From Allium sativum (taxonomy: Eukaryota > Streptophyta > Magnoliopsida > Asparagales > Amaryllidaceae): 64,000 nucleotides of DNA. Below, one piece after another: positions 58,375 through 64,000 of this stretch. The DNA is taken from the NCBI GenBank assembly GCA_030737875.1, contig CM060911.1, positions 97,422,599 through 97,486,598 of the forward strand, read 5' to 3'. The position numbers and the translations under genes were made by a program. The notes below the pieces were generated by a model. The model searched no databases. It was given only the letters and a program-made list of their open reading frames with translations, and was not told where the DNA came from. The first letter of the stretch is position 1, and each line of letters opens with the position of its first letter.

Positions 58375-59253
58375 GAACGAGTGTGAAGAGTATATTTTTC
58401 AAATGAAAACATTCTTTGTTTTGAAAATCTAAATCAACTATTCGTATTTGATTATTTGTTTATATTGATTTTGGACAATTCAGTATATAAAGAATTTGCA
58501 TATACGCCTTGCAAACGTATATTCAAAGTTTTAATATATTGGATAGATATAGCATCACACTCTAGTCGCCCGGAGATGATTCTACTAATGACTATATAGC
58601 ATCAGTAGTGTGTGTTCGAGTTTCGAAGGTATGATTTTCTATATATTTCCTATTGACTGGTGTGAGAACCAAAATTAGATAGGGCCTATTGTTGTGATTT
58701 GGCATCAAAACAAGATTTTCAGTATATGTATCAAAATTATGAATTTGAAACGTTAAATTCACTAATTGATTGATGTTTGTGTTGTTTGTTCATTTGTTTT
58801 CTAATTTTGAACCATTATGCCTATTTGAACCAAATATTGGATTATATTGAAAATTGGTTGCATTTGCTTGCATATACATATATATCTTTGAACAGGTCAT
58901 AGCAAGGAGGCTAGAGCAGAGAATAAAATTTGTTTGCCCGACAAATAGGTACATGTTTACTACATAATTTCCTGTTTTGTTTGGGTGATGATGATTTTGT
59001 GAGCCTATTGGCTAGCCGCTTGGCTTTTTCTTTTTTTCTTTTTGAGATCTGAAGGACCGGGGAAGCTATTTGAAATTCCCCGATGCTCCCATTGCAGGGG
59101 AGGTTATGGCGAAATTTTTCGAAAATTTAGGGTGTTAGCCAAATTTTTGAAATTTTAGAAATTCTCAGAAACTGAAAAGTTGGAGAACGGAAGCCTGACC
59201 GATCGTAGAGCTGAATAATCAAACCACTTTCGACTTTGTTCCTTTTCGGGGAC

Positions 59254-59276
59254 GAAAAGTTTTAAGTGGGGGAGAT
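59254..59276 (+). promoter_or_regulatory. Polypurine tract, element B
   Basis: GAAAAGTTTTAAGTGGGGGA followed by GAT and the LTR start TGTAACAACC. The duplicate is at 53691-53713. Confidence 0.9.
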
Positions 59277-60009
59277 TGTAACAACCCGTAAAATCTGGGC
59301 CAGTTTAAAATTTTTATTTTTGGCAATTTTAGCGAATTTTGGTTATTTAAAATGGATTATTTTAAATAATAATCGACGAGAAATTTATTTTGAATATAAT
59401 TCGAACGTTTATATTATATACGTCGTCGTTAGAATATAAATATTTATTTATATTTATAAAAGGAATTGAAAATGGCGCGGTAGTTCGAAAATTCGATTTC
59501 TAATTTCAAATGAATATACAGAATTCAATATAAGTCAGAATTGAACGAAACAAGAAATATTTGAATCTGTATAACTATATCTTTGTAACGAAGTTAACAA
59601 ACTGAGATTTCATCTTAGAAATGATAAGATATGTCCAGTTGAAAATTAGAAATAGTCGCTGTGGAATTTATATATATTTTTATATATATAAGGCCCTTAA
59701 AAATAGCAATTTTGCAAACGACCTCGGATTTCGACGAAACCACTTTTGTTGGGTCCGTGATGTTAAGTTATTGCTAGATTCCAAATTTCATAATTTTTCA
59801 AATCAATATGTGAGCGTGGCAAAGGAAAACGCGTTTGACCAGTTTCAGTTAATTTTAATCGACTGGAAAATGGTCATTTTTCCAACGGTCTCAGAATTCA
59901 ACGAAACTAGTTTTGTTAGGACCGTATCGTCAATACGAAGCTAGAAAATATTTTTCTGGAATTTTTCTAGTTAGTATGTGACCCCGGTAATTTGAAATGT
60001 ACGTTTAAA

Positions 60010-60566
60010 ATTGAATATATAACGATTTCGAAATGAATTGAATATATAACGATTTCGAAATGAATTGAATATATAACGATTTCGAAATGAATTGAATATA
60101 TAACGATTTCGAAATGAATTGAATATATAACGATTTCGAAATGAATTGAATATATAACGATTTCGAAATGAATTAAATATATAACGATTTCGAAATGAAT
60201 TGAATATATAAACGATTTCGAAATGAATTGAATTGAAAACGATTTCGAAATAAATTGAATTGAAAACGATTTCGAAATGAATTGAATATATAACGATTTC
60301 GAAATGAATTGAATATATAACGATTTCGAAATGAATTGAATATATAACGATTTCGAAATGAATTGAATATATAACGATTTCGAAATGAATTGAATATATA
60401 ACGATTTCGAAATGAATTGAATATATAACGATTTCGAAATGAATTGAATATATAACGATTTCGAAATGAATTGAATATATAACGATTTCGAAATGAAATG
60501 AATTGAAAACGATTTCGAAATGAATTGAATGGAAAACGATTTCGAAATGAATTGAATTGAAAACGA
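60010..60566. repeat. 27-bp minisatellite, second copy
   Basis: Unit-for-unit the same as 54447-55003, including variant units. Such arrays change quickly, so this shows recent common origin or an assembly duplication. Confidence 0.95.
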
Positions 60567-63211
60567 ATTCAAATTGAATTGAAAGCGAATTGAAATGGAT
60601 TCAAATTGAATTGAAATTGGAATTGAATAGAAATGAATTTTAAAACGAATTTATAAAGAAGAATTCAATTTTGATTTGAATTGAAAAGGAAGTTGAAATT
60701 TCTTTTGAAACGAATTCATTATATAATTCGGTTTAAATAGAAATCGACGAAATATATATTATATATATTATATATATAATATAATGGCCTGAATAGAACG
60801 CGCTGCGCCGCGGCAGTTCGTGAATTTCGACCATTTATTTCAAACGGGCATTACGGGAGATCCGACCGTCGGATTCTCCTAAAACCGGAACCGTTGGGTT
60901 CGTATCGAAAAGAGCTTTCTAATGAATATTAGAAATTTGAAATCTAACGGTTGGATTTGGAGATACGTCCAAATCAAATTCGAAAAAGGTCGCTGTAAGT
61001 GCAGTTCGATGGCCATTGATGGAAATCGACTGTACGGGCCTTGATAAAATTATTAAAAATAGTAATAATTTGTGTAAAATCATAAGAAATGATTTAGAAA
61101 GAATTGGGATGAAAAACTCCATATTTGAAAAGATAAAAATAGATTTTTATCGAAATGAACTAGTTTTGAACTAGAATTATAATTCTATTTATTTTTAAAT
61201 AAATAAATTGAATTTGAAAAGGGTTTTGAAAATAACCAGAATATCCAATGATTGCATTGGAGTGGATTTGAATCGAAATTGTCCTCGGAATATTTCGATG
61301 TTGGAATTCGTGATTATACAGGTGTTGTTATGGAAATTTGAAAGATATATATTTATATCGTTATTTCCAATACGACATTTGTTAGTCGTAGAATTCGATA
61401 TTGAATATAAGCCGATATATTTTCTATTCAGAGCCTTGTATTGAATATCGAATGTGATTTGGGTTTGTCGTGAATGGTGTCTTTACTAACACTATTCTTG
61501 AACCCAGTTGAGAAAAGATTAAATCTTTTTATTTAGATTTAATGAAGTGTACCAATTAAATAACATTTAATTGGAATTGAATCGATATTGATTTTTGGGT
61601 TTATCGTGAACAGTGTTTTAAATAACACTCGTTCTTTAACCCGATGATTAATGAATGTGATTTTGGGTTTATCGTGAACCGTGTTTTTAAATGACACTGA
61701 TTCTTTAACCCAGTCAAAGATTAAAACTAAGTGGAGTTTTAATGAATCTTTAATTAGATTGAATTGATCGAAAATAGAGTATCACCAGCTTTGCTCCAGG
61801 CGATAGTTAAATCTTTAATTAGATTTGAACGTGAAATGGTAATTGAATTTACCGATAACACTGTGGTGTTAGATATGAAGTATTACCAGTTTTACTTCAT
61901 GGGATGAATAGGTTGGGATTGGGGAATTAAAACAAATGATTACTTCGATAAGTTTCTTAATCCCGACTAGTTGAATCGAAATTCAAAGGATGATAAAAGA
62001 ATAAATTCAGGAAATTACCTTGGATAAAATTAATGGGAACCTTTCCCTATGAATGTGAAAATTAGAAACTAACTGTCGGTTAGCTAAGCAGAATGGTTTT
62101 CTGAATATTGATCTGATGTTGGTTTCGGCCTTCGGGGTTAATGTTTGGGGAATTATTCTCTTGATTAATTTACGGTTAGTGACTGATGAATTGGAATGAG
62201 GCGTATGTTGTGTTTGTGTAACACTTATTTAAAATATACGCGAGTTATTCGGAAAGTCCGGGTTTATCCCATTCTGAATAACTGATACGACGATAAGTCG
62301 AAGATGAAGACGATGGTCGAAGACCGGAGGTCTTCACGTCGTTTGGGTAATTACTGATGATCTTGATTGGGTTGTACACCCAAGAAGATGGAAACAGTTA
62401 GTGATCGTCCAGACGTACTTGGAGATCGATGGATATGCGGGGTACTAGGTGCCTCCGGTTTCGTTCAGACCTGGAACGGACTTGTAAATGGATGGTGTGT
62501 CTGACATTGTATTCCTTTATATTGTATTTGTTGATCTCTGCTAAATATATATCTGTTTGGCGGCGGAGAATTTATTCTCTTGCTTAACGCCCTTCTCTGA
62601 GACATATGAGCTCAGAGGTTATATATTGGCAGAAATCAGTGGTACGATATGGATTGACAGTGTGGCATACTGAGATGCAGTGATCCAAACTTTTGTTGAA
62701 AAGCAAAGGTTGGTGGTTGATGATCAAAGCGCAGCTGATATAGCATGGCTTTGTGTATAGCGTTGATCCGCGAGCCTCACAGCCCGGGATGGTGGTAAAC
62801 TGATGGTTTGATCAGTATACATTTTTTTTAGTGTAGTGGATTCGGTCGACCGATATTGAGCTTCGTGCTCGGAGGGATAGAGTAAGCGGTGTTTTCTCTT
62901 GCTGGGACGTAAGCCGCGGTGATACTTGAGTCCCCAAAAGTGCGGATGTGCATAGCGGTGTTTTCTCTCGCTGAGACGTAAGCCGCGGTGATTTGTACTA
63001 CGCGAGCGATCTTTCGAATCAGGAGCCACCATGATGGAAATCCAATTTCCGATACGTGTATTTCGGCTTTATTTGTAGAGCCTAGTATGGCGACATAGTG
63101 GGATGGGGCACTCATGTCGTCTATGATTTATATTTATGATTGAAGTTGTTTTGACACTATACACTTATTATAGTATCAAATGATTTGTTTTAAACGTATC
63201 AAGCATGTTTG

Positions 63212-63281
63212 GCTGTTATAAGGGAAAACCCTATCCTCGGCTGCGTTGCATTGTGTGATGGGACCTGGGTCTTATAACAGC
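63212..63281 (+). other. Conserved leader hairpin, second LTR of B
   Basis: Copy of 57649-57718 with the same arms. Confidence 0.75.
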
Positions 63282-63803
63282 TTCATTTTTCTTTATTTAG
63301 CATTGCGCTGCTGGTTTTATGCACTGGTATTTTTGGGAGGAAACCCATTCTGTGTTATACGGCGTGGTCCCTTGATTTACCTAGCTTTAAAAATAAAGAT
63401 TAATAACTGTTTTAGTTCTCACACCAGTCACATGACTGACCTGGAGTTTATTGTTTTAACCTAAACTCTGGGTGCCCTTATTTTCGACACGGGCAGCTAG
63501 TAGTTTTGGTTTTGCAGATTTATATTCACAGGATCCTGGTTTACAGCTGGAACGATATCCGGAAAGCTTTGTATCCGTATATCTCATTCTAGTTGTGTAT
63601 TGTATTATTTTCCGCTGCTATGTATTTAAATGTAATTTAAATCTCTGATATTTCTGTGTAATATTGATTTATACTCTGTATATTCTTGTAATCTGATGCA
63701 TTGTTGTAATATACAATGAAATGTTCTTCTGTATGCGTTCTGCTGTGGTTTGTTCTCGAACTATCCGACGCTTTCCCTTACGGGGAGGTTGCGGGTCTTT
63801 ACA

Positions 63804-63808
63804 GTTAA
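63804..63808. repeat. Target-site duplication of element B, right
   Basis: GTTAA immediately after the terminus CTTTACA, matching 52588-52592. Confidence 0.85.
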
Positions 63809-64000
63809 TGAACGTTAATGTTTATTAATAAATGATACTTCTTTTCTATGAGTTAATGAATTCTAAATAAGTCTCGTTAATGAAAGTTTTCTTTTATTTA
63901 TAGTTAAAGAAAGCCAAAAAGGTTTTGTAAACAAAAGCAATTCTTTTATTTAAGATTTGGAACGGCGAATATGTTTTGTTTAAAAAGTAATTTTTTATTT
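63809..64000 (+). mobile_element. LTR E, continuation after element B
   Basis: AT-rich sequence with GTTAATG and CTTTTATTTA phrases like those at 52405-52550. It runs off the window end, so no terminus can be given. Confidence 0.5.

Larger units (their letters stand above)
58241..59276 (+). other. Complete internal region of element B (1,036 bp, non-coding)
   Basis: PBS at its start, PPT at its end, a weak CAGTAGT-loop hairpin near the PBS and no frame with a domain. A stretch at 59046-59110 containing GGACCGGGGAAGC and CCATTGCAGGGGAGG also occurs in reverse orientation inside the LTRs of A and D (for example 18690-18755), so some internal sequence of B is LTR sequence in A. Confidence 0.85.
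52593..63803 (+). mobile_element. Element B: composite non-autonomous LTR retrotransposon with inverted U5 end
   Basis: 11,211 bp flanked by GTTAA. Contents: inverted U5 end (52593 to about 52756), internal region lacking its first 75 bp (to 53713), LTR (53714-58240), complete internal region (58241-59276), LTR (59277-63803). The left end TGTAAAGACCCGC is the reverse complement of the right end GCGGGTCTTTACA, so integration used two U5 termini and no U3 terminus. The repeats are 5,563 bp apart. The only difference I noticed is one T in a run near 53470/59032, so the insertion is very young. No gag-pol; PBS and PPT are as in A. Movement in trans is inferred. Confidence 0.85.
59277..63803 (+). 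repeat. Element B, second full LTR
   Basis: 4,527 bp, identical by eye to 53714-58240. It carries the same minisatellite (60010-60566), GGGTT hairpins (61461-61505, 61597-61642, 61665-61711), CTCTGAG hairpin (62595-62617) and leader hairpin (63212-63281). Confidence 0.92.

Overview
The window is a stretch of a large, repeat-rich plant nuclear genome, probably pericentromeric or otherwise heterochromatic. The evidence is nested LTR retrotransposons with plant-type primer-binding sites (initiator-tRNA-Met type TGGTATCAGAGC, and an Athila-type GGCGCTGTTGCCGGGG), plant-type introns, AT-rich DNA and no intact host gene. I see no rRNA, tRNA, CRISPR array or bacterial-type gene.

Layout. 1-550: unassigned. 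551-4830: a minus-strand long LTR ('family G'), cut off on its right. 4831-12712: a different insertion ('H') carrying an array of CGACATG-like motifs, a decayed intron-containing gene of the plant 'putative gypsy-type transposon' class (about 7948-11650) and a downstream 86-bp tandem repeat. 12713-31848: a relative of the family G LTR ('C'), internally duplicated with a 2,825-bp period and split by a complete element A (16222-27564, 5-bp target duplication TCAAC). A has LTRs of about 5.5 kb and an internal region of only 289 bp. 31849-about 33350: unassigned AT-rich DNA. About 33350-43565: a decayed Athila-like Ty3 element ('F') with 5' LTR, PBS, a long G-poor leader, gag, protease, RT-RNase H and a largely open integrase. 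43566-48542: LTR 'D', a sister of A, cut by LTR 'E' (48543-52592, resuming at 63809). E is itself split by a very young composite element B (52593-63803, target duplication GTTAA).

A and B encode no recognisable protein. They appear to be parasites mobilised in trans by an autonomous relative, probably a Tekay/Del-like chromovirus judging from the PBS and the AAGTGGGGGAGA polypurine tract. Their long LTRs look like collections of RNA-structure modules: (1) a 70-72-nt leader hairpin whose arms differ between families by compensatory changes; (2) a second conserved hairpin next to a GAGAAT/ATTCTC inverted repeat; (3) 45-47-nt GGGTT...AACCC hairpins in two to four copies per LTR; (4) kilobase arrays of short hairpins with changing stem sequence; (5) paired hairpins with a CAGTAAT loop just after the PBS, where packaging signals usually lie. 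U3 holds a repeated block of about 165 bp.

B is also structurally odd. Both outer ends are the same U5 terminus in opposite orientation, enclosing partial internal - LTR - internal - LTR, with one visible difference (a 1-nt T-run indel) between the 5,563-bp copies. The inferred order of insertion is F, then D, E and B on the right, and C, then A on the left; B is the youngest.
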